Positions 10,666 through 21,966 are shown, counted from the stretch's first letter. The stretch is DNA of 64,000 nt from Talaromyces rugulosus (GCF_013368755.1 NC_049566.1:2232001-2296000), one strand, 5' to 3'. The notes: a model not told the origin generated them from the letters alone. Program-made: numbers and translations.

Positions 10666-11501
10666 ATGCATCTCCGACCCTATCGCAACCAAGACGCCAA
10701 CGCGATCGCCGCCATCAAGGCACGCTGCGACTTGGCGGATCCACTCGTCCTCTTCTACCGCCGAACCAGCAGCCCGGATACGCAGCAAAAGGGCGACGAC
10801 AAGAGATGGCGAGCCCATGTGAAATCGACCCGGCGCGCGCTGTGTCTGGAGATTCTGATGCCGGGCAATGTTTGTTGGGTTCTTGTGCTGGATGACGAGG
10901 ATGTGGAGGCGATCAACAACCATCAAAACCAGCAGAATAAGAAGCCTAAGCATAGTAGTAGGACGACTAATGATGAGACGGTGGCTGGGTTTACGATTTG
11001 GTCGCGGTTTGGCTCGTCGGATATGGCTCGGCGGTGGCAGGGGCACGGGGAGAAGCTCACTACTCGTAACTCTCTCTCTCTTGCATTCTTCCTGTTAGCT
11101 TCCTAGACTAATAAAAAACAGGTGCCAAAGCATTCCTCTCACACATGAACTTGTCCATCCAATACCCCTTTGACTCCAGCATAGACCGGCCACGCATGGC
11201 ACAGTTTATCAGACATCTCAAGACCGGGCCTTCTCCAGGTCCATTAGAGAAGGAAAGATGGGAGCTCGAGGCAATGTACATCCATCCGCTTTACCAACGG
11301 AGAGGCTTTGGTGGAAAGGCGCTGGAGTGGGGGATCGAGAGGGCTCAACAGGAGGATGTGAGAATCTGGGTCTGGAGCACAGATGCAGGAAAGCCGTTGT
11401 ATTTAAAAAACGGCTTTGATGAGGTTGGCAAGGTGGACTTTGGCGGCATGATTCCCGATAGCGAGGGGGTTACGGTGTCTGTTATGGTCTGGGGTATTTG
11501 A
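10666..11501 (+). CDS. GNAT-family N-acetyltransferase
   Basis: Exons 10666-11065 and 11122-11501 (56 bp phase-1 intron) give 259 residues. The C-terminal half shows the acetyl-CoA fold: LEAMYIHPLYQRRGFGGKAL contains the Q/RxxGxG/A pyrophosphate loop (QRRGFG), and WSTDAGKPLYLKNGFDEVG is the usual GNAT motif B with Y-x-K-x-G-F. The N-terminal MHLRPYRNQDANAIAAI matches the start of many fungal GNATs acting on small molecules. The ATG at 10666 is preferred over an upstream in-frame ATG at 10501 because the extra 55 residues would be hydrophobic low complexity from the CT tract. Substrate unknown. Confidence 0.85.
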
Positions 11502-11640
11502 AGAGGAAGAAGTTGAGCATTTCTTTTACAGGTGAAGGGAAGATGAAGAAACATTAACTCATTGTATAAATACAGAACATGCATGCATAATCAATTGATA
11601 TCCTACAGAAAAAGTTTATTCTGTACTTTGTATCTTTGAA

Positions 11641-13416
11641 CTAGGAAACTGTTTCCTGTCTCGTCGACTCGGGCACCTCGGCCCGTTTCCCATTTTGCTC
11701 CGAGGCTAGGTCTCTTCCCAAAGTAACGTCGTCGGGAAAGACATACTTGGAACTCTCCCACGGCTTGACTCGGCGCACATACATGGTATCAATCTCCTCC
11801 AGCGTGCGGTCTTTACCCTCAATAACCGTGAAATAAACCATGCCCGCAGCCAAAAACAGACATCCGGCAAAGACATAGCCAAACCGGAAATCAATGGCAC
11901 CGGTAATAAACGGCGTGAAAAAAGCCAACAGGAAATTCCACAACCAGTTGGATGCGGTCGCCAGCGACATGGCACGCGCACGGTATTCAGAAGGGTACAG
12001 CTCAGCAATGATAGCCCACACCATGGGTCCCCATGTCGAGGCATAGCCCAGGATAAAGAAACAGGCAAAACAGACCATGACAATTCCTGCGGTTTTGGTT
12101 GATTCGGGGTTGTTTTGGTCGAGTTTGAAGTGGCCCACCGAGGCAAAGATCATGAAGCAAACAAACATCCAGATTGCGCCTGCAATCAGAGATTTGCGAC
12201 GGCCAAAGTTTTGGATGTTGTACAGACCCAAAAAGGTACTGCCGAAATTGACACCGCCCAGAATCATCTGGGTGACAAAGGAGTTTTGAATTCCGGCACC
12301 CTTGAAGATGGTGGTTCCGTAGTAAAAGAAGTAGTTGGCGCCTGTCAGCTGCTGCAGAGCTTGCAAAGCCACACCGACCAGGATACGGTATTTCATACGA
12401 TCCGAGGTGAGCATCATGCCCCAGGTGATTTTGCCACGGCTCAGTTCGTATTCGTATTTCTCCTTGATCTCGTCAAACTCTTGAAGAAGCGCGCGGTGGT
12501 TTTCGGGGATGCCGTAGATCTTGGCCAAATTTGTGACGGCCTGCTCGCCTTTCCCATGGCGATAGTCGTAACGGGGGGACTCGGGGAAAAACATCATCCC
12601 AACACCAAGCACAATGGCCCAGAGGTACGTGATACCCATGGGAATCCGCCACGAGCCCGTGTCGGGGCGGGCCTCGGTGCCAAAGTCGATACAGTACGCC
12701 ACAAAGATACCCAAGGTGATGAATAGCTGGTACGTACTAATCAGAGAACCTCGAATGTGTCGCGGACCGCTTTCACCCTGGTACATGGGCACCAGCAGCG
12801 ACAGAGCACCAACACCGAGACCAGCGATGAAGCGTCCAACCACGACTTGGTACCATTTTCCGACCGGGGACGAGATTTGCACCGTGATGCCCACGCAGAG
12901 CACCACGCACCAGCCTGATATACACCATTTTCGGCCAAAGCGGTCGGCGATCGGGGCGGCGATTAAAGCGCCTAAGAGCGTTCCGACTGACAGCTATTTG
13001 TTTTCGTATTAGTTTTTTTCTTGTGTGTTTTCAGTATACTTAAAAACAAAAAGTAGAAAACATACCAAGGCCACAATAAGCCCACTCCGCACGTTCGTAA
13101 AAGCATACTCGGTGCCATTCCACTCTCCAAACCGCTCCAAAAAGTCCTTTGTCTCGAGGAAACCCGAGATCTGGCCAGTGTCATAACCGAAAATGAAACC
13201 GCCCATAGAGACCAAGATGCCCATGATGACCGAGCGCCATGTCAGCAGCGGGATGGGCGAGTCGATCAAGTCGACGCCTTTTTCGACGAGCGGGTTGGTG
13301 AGGTGGGGGGTGGTGTTGTTGCCATTGTATTCACGATGTTCTGGGTTTTCTTGGTGTATTTTGTCGGTGGTGTTGTGCTCCGGCGAGACGGAAGAGAACT
13401 CATTTGAGGATGACAT
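11641..13416 (-). CDS. MFS sugar (monosaccharide) transporter
   Basis: Exons 13066-13416 and 11641-12993 (72 bp phase-0 intron) give 567 residues, normal for the fungal sugar porter family with 12 TM segments. Signatures are GGFIFGYDTGQISG in TM1, DRFGRKW in the loop after TM2, GRFIAGLGVGALSLLVPMY, PESPRY before the central loop, QQLTGANYFFYYG in TM7, NFGRRKSL and ELYPSEYRARAMSLA. The C-terminal VIEGKDRTLEEID replaces the usual PETKG-x-x-LEE box. The start at 13416 is the first ATG in frame (the codon at 13428 is GTG). A 10-codon upstream ORF, 13432-13400, overlaps this start in another frame. Proton-coupled hexose uptake is the family role; the exact sugar is unknown. Confidence 0.9.
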
Positions 13417-13432
13417 GGTGGTCGCCACTCAT
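13400..13432 (-). promoter_or_regulatory. Short uORF overlapping the transporter start
   Basis: ATG at 13432 opens a 10-codon frame (MSGDHHVILK) whose TGA lies within codons 5-6 of the transporter. Ribosomes using this ATG would bypass the transporter start, so it could lower translation. It matters only if the transcript starts upstream of 13432. Confidence 0.4.
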
Positions 13433-13883
13433 GGATGATCGACAATATATACGTATCAAGGTACTATTGTATATAAAAAAGGTAGAAAAGGGTGATTGTA
13501 TGCAGAAAGTATAAAAGGAATTGTATATACAAGTGAGAGTAACAAGAGTAAGGTGGAAAAGAGAAAAGAAATTATAATCCAGGCAGCCGATGGCAATTTA
13601 TACGCACATCCCCATGGGCGGTTCACGGCTTGTCTGTACCCCGAATCCGGAAAGTGGGCCTCCGTTTTTGCCTTTCTCGGCATCCCGCGTGCAAACGCCC
13701 AATCGTCATCATATGCTTGGGCGTGGAGACTATTTCTCAGCAAATGACGTGGCTGTACCATACGAATCAGTTGCCTCTTTACTTAGAAGAGAACTGCGGT
13801 GTGAGATTTTGTTTTCGTTGAGTTGATTAAGTTAACCCAGTTTTCTAGTTTTTCTCCGCCTGAGAGATTTTTTCTGGAGCTAC

Positions 13884-13901
13884 GTACTCCGTACGGAGTA
13901 C
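13884..13901. repeat. 18 bp perfect palindrome GTACTCCGTACGGAGTAC
   Basis: Self-complementary over 18 bp, with degenerate copies of the half-site (CTGGAGTAC, GAGTCCGGAGTC) within the next 40 bp. It could be a binding site or a relic of a dispersed palindromic repeat. Function unknown. Confidence 0.6.
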
Positions 13902-14512
13902 AGGCGTATTGGCACAGACTCTGGAGTACAGAGTCCGGAGTCTATGGGGAAAGGGAACGTGGTCTAATCGTGGGTATCTAGATCTGGTTGACACTGACAG
14001 AGTTTTTTTTTCTCTTTGCCACCACGCGCGCCGAGACCTGGACGAGATGCCGAAACAATCCCTCCCTTGCCGAGCCGAAATACGTGCCGGATACGCTACA
14101 AGGAATATTGCCTTTGGAATCAACCTACTTACATTTAACATTCTGTATGATTAGATGAAGACAGACTTGTAAAGTAATACACAATGCAACGGTGCTATCT
14201 GCATTGCGACATTTTCCCCCTCTCGTCTGTCGATCTTTGATTTCATTTTGTCATAGTATCTAGTTAGTATTAGATTATTTACCCTCCACCTCAAGCCCAG
14301 GCACAAACCCTCATTCGACAAGATCCCAGGGATCTCTGCCGGGGAAGTGCCGATATTCTTTCCAATTCTCCTGTTTACTCCGGACTACTCCGGACTCTCT
14401 CCAGATTATTATTTGCACAAAAAAAAGCATGAAAACCATCTCCCGGACTTGCCGGATTCAGCGGGGACTTTGCGATCCCGGGCTTCCGATTGGCCGCTGC
14501 GGTTGAATCGGG

Positions 14513-14520
14513 TGACGTCA
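14513..14520. promoter_or_regulatory. Full CRE site TGACGTCA
   Basis: Exact palindromic cAMP-response element, the consensus bound by ATF/CREB-type bZIP factors (AtfA in aspergilli), 20 bp from an inverted CCAAT box. The nearest downstream start on the minus strand is the transporter, about 1.1 kb away, so the target gene is unclear. Confidence 0.4.
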
Positions 14521-14713
14521 TATTTTTCCGGTTCGGTTTATTCAGCTGAATAAATAAATAAATATTATTAAAAAATGAAAACAAGGATGATGGCCAATTG
14601 TTTACTGTTGGATTTTTTCAAAATGGTGGTATTAACAGAATAGGATGAGAGAAAATATACAGCGACAGAATAACTACCTCTGAAATGAATGAAAAATAAT
14701 AGACCCCAAGAAC

Positions 14714-16930
14714 TTAGGATGACCCCCCAACAACACTTCCGTCCGGCAACGTAATGGTAAAATTGTTAAAATTGAGCACGAAACTTTGCGTCTTGTCTGC
14801 CATCGTCACCTTCATCTTCGACATGCTGCTGTCATCCGACTCGGACAGCAGAGACAGTGCAATGTCGCTTCGGGCAGTCGACGCAGAGTCGACGTTCTTC
14901 GTCTGTTCCAGGATGAAAAGCACGGCAACCCGCGCAAAGTCAAAGACACGCTGGCGGCGCGTTGTCGTCGACCTTGCTGTTGTTGTTGTTGCAGACGCTG
15001 TTGCGGATGTCGTCGTCTTGCTCGGTTCTGATTTCGTCGATGCTGACGCAGTCTCCATGGCGCCTCCCACCAGCGTGTTGCTCGCTGTCGTGCTACTACT
15101 TGACGGGACACTCAAAATCGGAGGCGGCGCGTCGGCAGAAGCGCTCTCTTCTCGCAGTTGATTGGGGCTCCCTGTTATCTGCGCTCCCTGGACAATCGTG
15201 GGCGATGATGGTACACGTCGAATTTTCGAATTTTCCGTGTTGAAAAACACCAGATCGTTCTGCACCGTGCACGAAACATTCTGCGAATTAAACAGCCCCA
15301 CAATCTCGGTTTCATTCAGCGATATGCTGAAATTGGACTTTGAAGTAGCAAACAAATCCGGAAGAGAGCTTCCAACCGTGGCATTGGCAGTATCAGAGAC
15401 TTGGGTGGTGGTGCAGCTACCGTCTGTAGCGGTGCCGCACTGGGCCCCTGAAAACCCGTTGACACAGACACACGAACAGCTGTTGCTCGCCGAAACACTG
15501 ACACCGCCATTCAGACACGGCAGCGTTTGATCGCAGCTTGTGGAATTGCCGCCAGACATAGTAGATGCTGCTGCTGCCGTTGATGCTGTTGTACTGTGAT
15601 CTCTTGTCCGGGGGACCACCACAAGAACGATTGGGATAACAATGGCGGCTATCACAATGCATACTGCAATCATACACAAGATGATAAAAAGCCGTCGAGA
15701 CATCCCACAGAAGCGTCTTCCCTGTGCTCTCTCTGGGTCGTCCTCATTGGTTTGCATATTCCGTAACCTAGACCTTTCAGTAGCACCGACAGGAGGAAAA
15801 GGCCACGATCCTCGAAAGCCTTCATCAGGGGTATCAGTCCGAGGCGGTGGAAAAGACGCTAAAATATCAGAAAGAGACGCAGACGAGCGAGCATGGGCGG
15901 GCTTTGGCTGTTTAGGATCCCTTCCCGAACCAAACATATCCAGTATCCCAATCCTACTTGCCGTTCGTCCGTGCTCCAGGTTCGATGCCACTCTCGTAGC
16001 ACGTCGAATCAGGTCTGGTAAACTCGTGAGACTGCCCCGTGCTTCAGCGTTCCGCACAGTGCCAAGGTCCAGTCGAGGAGGTCGACGTGCATTGCGTTTG
16101 CTGCTGAAACCCGGGCCTGGCATAGCCAGTCTAGCGTTCTTCTGTTGCTCGTTTTCAATAGAGAGTCTCCGCTTTTCCAAGTCGATCGAGTCGGTAGAAT
16201 CAGAGTCAAATGATTTTCTGGCTTGCGAATAATCCCCAGGAGTATTTGCCTTCGGAAGGTCAGGTACTGGGTCACTTAGAGGGCTCTTCACCCCTTCGGA
16301 TGTTGCCTTGCTGATGGTACGCAGAGATGGTTTCCCACGTTTGCCCAAACTGGCATGGCGCACAATAGTCGTTGGATCAGCGTCATGCTCCGCATCATCC
16401 CCGGAATCGTAATAGTCGAGAATGTCCGACGCAGGCACACCGGATCCCCAGCTGGACGGAATGGCAGCACTTGAGGCGAACGACCCCTTCTTCCGTCTCC
16501 TTCTGTCAGGCACTTCTTCCGGAATCGGAGAGACAAAAGTCCCACGAGAAAACGATGACATTCGTCCTCTTCTCGAACTTGGTGGGGGGGCGGTTTGTCT
16601 GGGTACAGGCAGTCCTTGGATTGGCAAGTAGGGTACGGGACCGCGGGGATCGCTGTCGACTTGGTATCCAATGTTGATCTCTCCGTCGGTTGAGTCATCT
16701 GGCCGGCCTTGATCGTAGTAAGATGGTCGCTGGGGTCTCTGGGGTCGCTGTGGCGGCGGACCACGCGGGTTCGGTCCTTGGGCGAAAGGAGGCACTGGCA
16801 GGTTCTGAGCGTTATTCCCAGCAGCCTGAGGACGTACTCCAGCCTCTAGCATTTCCCTCGCTCTTTTCACCGAGCCCGGCCCTCTACCTGGGTTTCTCCC
16901 AGGCCCAGGAGCCGGCGGATTCCAGCTCAT
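14714..16930 (-). CDS. Single-pass membrane protein with disordered cytoplasmic domain and EGF-like motif
   Basis: One exon, 738 residues. Residues 1-~400 are Pro/Arg/Ser-rich and predicted disordered, with many candidate phosphosites and basic clusters (DRRRRKKGS). A single strong TM segment, LFIILCMIAVCIVIAAIVIP, lies at about 415-434. Beyond it are a Ser/Thr-rich stretch, a six-cysteine EGF-like module (about 460-490, ending CVCVNGFSGAQC), an N-glycosylated domain with repeated N-x-S/T, another long Ser/Thr-rich O-glycosylation-type region and a hydrophilic end. The topology is probably N-in, C-out, with no signal peptide. Similar proteins are conserved in Eurotiales and sometimes called glycoprotein X-like. 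A wall sensor or adhesion role is only a guess from the layout. Confidence 0.8.
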   Translation of the reverse strand: MSWNPPAPGPGRNPGRGPGSVKRAREMLEAGVRPQAAGNNAQNLPVPPFAQGPNPRGPPPQRPQRPQRPSYYDQGRPDDSTDGEINIGYQVDSDPRGPVPYLPIQGLPVPRQTAPPPSSRRGRMSSFSRGTFVSPIPEEVPDRRRRKKGSFASSAAIPSSWGSGVPASDILDYYDSGDDAEHDADPTTIVRHASLGKRGKPSLRTISKATSEGVKSPLSDPVPDLPKANTPGDYSQARKSFDSDSTDSIDLEKRRLSIENEQQKNARLAMPGPGFSSKRNARRPPRLDLGTVRNAEARGSLTSLPDLIRRATRVASNLEHGRTASRIGILDMFGSGRDPKQPKPAHARSSASLSDILASFPPPRTDTPDEGFRGSWPFPPVGATERSRLRNMQTNEDDPERAQGRRFCGMSRRLFIILCMIAVCIVIAAIVIPIVLVVVPRTRDHSTTASTAAAASTMSGGNSTSCDQTLPCLNGGVSVSASNSCSCVCVNGFSGAQCGTATDGSCTTTQVSDTANATVGSSLPDLFATSKSNFSISLNETEIVGLFNSQNVSCTVQNDLVFFNTENSKIRRVPSSPTIVQGAQITGSPNQLREESASADAPPPILSVPSSSSTTASNTLVGGAMETASASTKSEPSKTTTSATASATTTTARSTTTRRQRVFDFARVAVLFILEQTKNVDSASTARSDIALSLLSESDDSSMSKMKVTMADKTQSFVLNFNNFTITLPDGSVVGGSS

Positions 16931-18842
16931 CGTTGCACACTTTGGTTTTCACTGTAGTAAGACGACGTTGTACTGTTGTTAAAGCCAGCCTCTCAACTCA
17001 AAAATATCAAAGTGTCAAGGTTGGCTGCTGAGTAAAAAGACATGAAAATATTTTTGAGAGAGAGTGCAGCTGCAATAGATACCGGCAAACGGCAAAAGTT
17101 TGTGAACAATAGGTATCAACAAGAATGGTATTGGTAGAAAGTGATTGTGAATGGTTGGATGCCAACAATAGGTAGGCTGTGCCGCAAAATGAATGACAAT
17201 AATGAATGAATAGTTGAAAGAAATAAAATGACTGGCAGTCAATGCCTGCAGCGCTCTATCAGTAAAGGGTTCAATAGGCTCATCCGAAGCGTGAAATCTT
17301 ACCCTTGTCTCATAAAACAAAATCCAGAAGCTCTGACCAGAGGGGGCACTCAACACCGATCCACGGCCAGGTCAACGAGAAAGGAAAAAAAAAATCAAAA
17401 ACAGAGCCTCTGGCTCGAGAGGAAAGGAGTGCAGGATGCAGAAAGGTTGGAGGATGGAAGAATCCTGGGCGGCAAGCCCCTCCTCTTAGAGGCCATCAAC
17501 GTCTAGACACACTCGCCCGAAGTGAGAAGCTGCGCTAAATTGCCGTGTTCCATACTAATTTATTGCTAATATAATATATAGTGTAACTAGGAGGTGGTTG
17601 GGGTTTCGAGGCGCTGCTAGTCTGCAACTGTGACCTCCAGCTACGCCTGTAACGAGCTAGCAGGGGTCGTTGCTACACATGGAGCATAGTCATTCTCTGC
17701 TTCGTCGAGAGTCACCCCCAGCCATGGGAAAACTCATTAACGTGGGGCCAGCCTGTCAGGGCCAAAAGATGCAGAGAAGTTGGCCATTTGCTCCTTTGCC
17801 ATTGTTTTCAGCGCACATTGTTTTGACGCTGCCATTATGGCAACTGTCACTGGTGGGCATCCTTGGAAGTATCAAGCAATCAGAGGAATCGGCGATCGGT
17901 CTCCATTTTTCGCACCCGAAAGCCTTGGCCCAGACATCGAATTAAATGTCGACGTCGCGTATTCGGGGTTGATTCTCGCGTGGCGACCGCCAGCTCCAGG
18001 CGTCCAAGGTGCGACAGACTCATTCAAGCTGGCTCTGGCGCCGCTGGATAGCGACGGCGTCGTTTCAAAGTGCCCCGGAAGCCTCCACTTTTGCCCCCAG
18101 TCAATGCGCCATCCAGCAGTCAACGTATGATTTATCGTCTTAGCGTCTTAGTAGTGAAACATATTGCGCCTCTCGCCCAAGCGTCCGTTGGCCGGCCCAA
18201 TAAAACGAGGCAGCGGTGATTAAAGTACATCGCAAGCAGAAAGTCTGGCGCCTATCACGTTTCAACTGTGTCGCGATTGGTTTTGATGTAAATAAGGTGC
18301 CTGCAGAGTCGACAAAGCGTGACGATATCGCCTGACGACTTTTCATTTTGAATTGGATGTCGACATTTCCAAGTGATCCGATTCTCAAGCAAATCGTATA
18401 TAGATATCGACAGGCATCCCTAGCCAGATGGGGTGCCATTGGGGGCGCGGCGTGTCTCGGTGGGTTAGCGTGCCACTTGCAGGGTCAATTGATGATGGTG
18501 GTCAGCCGGGGAAAACGAATACATATGTCATACATATGTCGATATAATAGAAATGCCGGCGAGTAACGACAATAATTGATGATTGATCATGGGGCAAGAG
18601 AAGAACTTGGAGTCGAGATGGAGCGTGCAAGTGTTGTCGTCAGGTCGTTAAGTCGCGGGGTCACGCGTTGCTCGTGCCTGCCTCAGGCGGCCAGCGCTCT
18701 TGCCCTCTTTGTCTCTCTCTCTCTCTCTCGTCTCGTTCTCTTTGCTTGGTCCATCTCGTCGCTCATAATTGCATCTCTTTCGAATTCATCTCATCCATCT
18801 AGACTTAGCATCGCTGTTTGGCCGTAGCCACTGATCATAATC
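16931..18842. other. Large divergent intergenic region
   Basis: 1.9 kb between two divergently transcribed genes. It contains a purine-rich stretch near 17380-17450, a (TC)n tract at 18711-18730 and several ORFs of 60-116 codons with no domain or intron-compatible extension. I see no convincing gene. Long 5' UTRs of both neighbours are the likely content. Confidence 0.5.
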
Positions 18843-19915
18843 ATGGACAGATTGACAGGTGCGGTTGAGAAACCTCAGACCAAACTGTATACTTATCAAA
18901 CCCGGCACATCCCCTCCATCTTGAACTGCCAGACTCATTTTTCATAGCTCCAGAGAACGACTATCAGCAAGCCTCGACAACTGGAGGCTATCCTGTCCCC
19001 AATTCACATTCGAACATCGACCTTAGTGATGCAAGTCCAAATACCCTCGCAGTCCCTGGTTCTGCTGCTCGGCCTGTGTCCACACTCCAGCGATCCAGCT
19101 CACTCGATGTTCATGTGCCGTCTCCACCGCCATCACCGCCATCAGAGGATCAGCCCTCCGAATTTCAGTCTGCATTTAAGGATATCTCGAATAGTGCCCC
19201 AGACAAGGCACCTGCTGCATCAGATACCACGTCTCCCTTCAATGGGGAATGGATATTTTTGCGAAACCAAAATCTGCAATCGGGATATACTTACTCTGAC
19301 GCCGACACTGGATCAAATCAGTTCTCCATGATCGCACCTGGATCGTCTTATGTTGGAATTGCAAACTCTCATATTTCCAGCCCCAGGCTTTCCTCTTTGC
19401 GCTCAGAGGGTTTCACTGTTATAGACAGTTATCCTCATGCTCAACGACACACACCACGAATTGACACTCCGTCGGGGCCCAGCCGCCTATCATCACCACT
19501 CATGCCAGGATATACTGTACCTCTGGATTCTGAAAGCGGATCTCTCCCGTATCCAACACTCCCAACTAGCAAACCGAATGGGGGAAGACTACACCTGCCG
19601 ATTTCTCAGCCTCCAAAGTATCCACCATGTCGACGTACTGAGGATGGGTTACTTATAGTCCCCAGCGTGCCAGGGCCCCCTAGTGACGAAACTGAAGGCT
19701 CTCGCAAAGGGGGAAACAAATCACTCTCTCATCACACGGCACCAGTGCGCAAGACCAGAATTGCTTCAGACATCCAGAGAAAGTCGATACCAGAAGAAAG
19801 CGATGAAGCACCTGCACTCTTCGATCTGAGTCCCAACGTGATGCCATACAGGAAGGGCAAATACCCCCGGAGAAGGCGGTGCCCCAGCTATTACGATTCT
19901 GATATCATCCCATGA
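18843..19915 (+). CDS. Ser/Pro-rich protein of unknown function
   Basis: A 16 nt first exon (18843-18858, coding MDRLT plus one base) joins through a 74 bp phase-1 intron to 18933-19915, giving 332 residues. The join is supported by GTGCGG...CTGCCAG boundaries, and the frame is open right up to the acceptor. The protein is low-complexity, rich in Ser, Pro and Asp, with PPSPPSED, repeated SSPRLSSL-type stretches and a basic C-terminal patch (YRKGKYPRRRRCPSYYDSD). No domain, TM segment or signal peptide is recognised. The basic-plus-acidic end could be a nuclear or membrane-binding signal; that is speculation. Confidence 0.7.
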
Positions 19916-20478
19916 AGCGTGTTTCTTTATCCAAGGACGACAGATTGGCTCTTTCTTACACGAAAATCTGGAAAGTTATGACCTAGCCATGTTGCAAGGC
20001 TTATTCTTATCAACTACACCGGTATTATCCAAAGACACCGCTCATTGACAATGTGTTCAATACAGACTACTTTAACATTACATGCTTTATTTAATAAATA
20101 GAATTAATCAACTTTTGCATGAAGTTCAATTTCTTTTCCATCCAACGTGTGCTGCATAAATAGTTGGGCACTTCTTAATATACTCCATTGTGCTTACAGC
20201 CTCGACCCAACATTGAGCCAATTCAGCAGAATATTTGGCATTTGCTTCTATCAGGCCATGGTTCCAATAACTCTTTGTATAAATCTAGTCGATAGAGAAA
20301 ATCTATACATTTCAAATGCCTCAACTTGCACTTTGTAGTGGCTTAGTTTACCCTTACTACTACTATATAAAATAAATCCACTTTTGGGCACCAACAACAT
20401 TTATTAAGACTGGAGATAATATATTTTTTCAATAGTGTACAAGATGAAACAACATTGAAGTCCAACGGCATTGCTGTC
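19916..20478. other. AT-rich spacer before the repeat region
   Basis: 3' flank of the Ser/Pro-rich gene followed by AT-rich DNA with no gene recognised. GC content drops sharply and stays low to about 23.6 kb. Confidence 0.5.
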
Positions 20479-21612
20479 AATACCGGGAAATGCAGGAACG
20501 CGGATACCGTTCAGCAACGTTGCGGCGACGTTGTGTGGGTTTGCAACGTATCAAGGAGACTACACAAGCATGACCGTTGCAAATGTCACTACGTATCCAA
20601 TTTTCTAAGCGTAGTGACTTTTTGCGACATATCAGCAATATGGTAACATTACAAAGTGCGAAACGGTTACAAACCACTTTCTACGTTACAGAATTTGATA
20701 CGTCTATATTTCTTAATATGTTATAAATTAATTATAATTTAAATAGAAGCCACTTAAATTTTTGATATTCTAATTACAGATAGAGAAGCTATAGCGAAGC
20801 CTATACTAAGCCCTACAGAACCAATATAATAGTGTACTCAGAACGCTTGCAGGGTAGCCTGCAGGCTTGTATATATTGATTTAACTAAATTAAGAAGTCT
20901 GTAAGCTGGTTAGTAAGGCTATATAGGGGGAAAGATTAACAACATACTAAGAAGCTTACAAGAAGCTTATAGGGTGGCCTGCAGCGAAGCCTACAAATCA
21001 GTTAGTAAGGCTATATAGAGAGGGGTTGACAATATACAGAGGAAGCTTTCAGGGTAGCCTGCAGGCCTGTATATACCAATTTAACACTCTGAAAAGCCTA
21101 TAAGCTGGTTAGTAAGGCCATATAGAGGAGGGTTGACAACGTATTAAGGAAGTTTGTAAGGTGGCCTACAGGCCTGCATACACCAATTTGACACTCTGAG
21201 AAGCCTGCAAGCTGGTTAGTGAGGCTTTAGGGAGAGAGGGGGTAAATATATATATATATATATATCTAAGTATGGTGTTGATATATATATTCAATGTTTA
21301 CAACGGTCAGGGTAAACGCGTCGACGCGTGTGATTTGTTTTATAGGTCTATCAATTCAAAAAATCAGGTTTTATTGGTTCTATATATGAATTATATGATT
21401 GCATGATGGTTGCAACATTTAAAACGTATCGAAATTAGATACGTTGTGGTTTTATGATACAGAGAACAACGCTGATACGGTCAATAAATTGGCAATGTAT
21501 CAATAATTTAACGGTATTAATACCATTTTTTGGTTGTATGACTATTACCAAGCCTATCAACGTTGCCGCGACGTTGCTAAACGATATCCCCATTCCCCCA
21601 AAAACCGGTATT
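20479..21612. mobile_element. Candidate non-autonomous TIR element with internal minisatellite
   Basis: The left end (20479-20535) and right end (about 21558-21612, reversed) share an imperfect inverted repeat. Both begin AATACCGG, then GGATAYCGTTYAGCAACGT, then GCGGC and ACGTTG. Mismatches between the arms are mostly C/T transitions. The TA inside AATACCGG on each side could be a mariner-type TA target site, but the exact border is uncertain. No transposase frame is visible, so it would be a MITE-like or decayed element. Inside are a 9 bp perfect hairpin stem (GTCACTACG / CGTAGTGAC, 20585-20618) and a tandem repeat block. Confidence 0.55.
20845..21240. repeat. Degenerate minisatellite, about four units of 90-110 bp
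   Basis: Units share the order GCTTnCAGGGTAGCCTGCAG, CTTGTATATA, CAATTTAACACTCTGA, GCCTnnAAGCTGGTTAGT, AAGGCTATATAG, GGGTTGACAACnTA. Copies differ largely by C/T and G/A transitions, compatible with RIP-type decay. A (TA)n run follows at about 21245-21266. Confidence 0.75.
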
Positions 21613-21648
21613 GGTTTGAATCAAATCGCCCTGACAACAACCAACTTG

Positions 21649-21966
21649 TCAAAAGCGCCATAGGAATAAAGCATCAAACTTAGCGTGTTTCGCTTGACAC
21701 AGAGCTGTCCTTCTACATATGTAGAATGTCCTCGCCGCCGCCGTAGATGCTAACATTATGGTGTGCGCCAAAGGTATCACATGACGGACTTCGATCTGCT
21801 GCTCGTCATCGTAGAGCATCAAATGGCTGTTCCTCAGCACGATCACGTCGTGGGGGTGAATCTGATCCTCCAAACCGTCGATACCGGGAGCCATCTTACG
21901 GTTCACTACGACAGCAGTAGTGCCCTTGCTGTTAAAAACCTCTCCGTAAAAGACGTTCTGAGCCTA
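21649..21966 (-). other. Open frame of about 105 codons without start, possible gene fragment
   Basis: The frame begins after a pyrimidine-rich AG (GTTTTTTTTAG) and reads FYGEVFNSKGTTAVVV, then IHPHDVIVLRN, then LYDDEQQIEVRHVIPL. The amino-acid texture looks coding, but I do not recognise the family. No ATG precedes the conserved-looking part. It lies directly downstream of the DUF4267-like remnant in another frame, so it may be a separate fragment or a distant exon. Confidence 0.35.

Larger units (their letters stand above)
13417..14713. other. Long upstream region of the sugar transporter
   Basis: 1.3 kb with several short ORFs lacking any recognisable domain. It holds an 18 bp perfect palindrome at 13884-13901, a direct repeat of TACTCCGGAC at 14376-14395, an inverted CCAAT box (ATTGG, 14489-14493) and a full CRE (TGACGTCA, 14513-14520). 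The region may contain an undetected non-coding transcript, but nothing shows one directly. Confidence 0.5.

Noticed and set aside
12115..13012. Plus-strand ORFs of 132-203 codons across the sugar transporter
   Set aside because: Antisense shadows of an unambiguous MFS coding region.
14754..16764. Many 60-196 codon ORFs on both strands over the EGF-like membrane protein gene
   Set aside because: They are frame shadows of a Ser/Thr/Pro-rich coding exon whose composition suppresses stops. None has a domain, start context or splice extension.
17228..18827. Series of 60-116 codon ORFs in the 1.9 kb divergent gap
   Set aside because: They overlap in both strands, lack homology-like motifs and cannot be joined into a longer protein by plausible introns.
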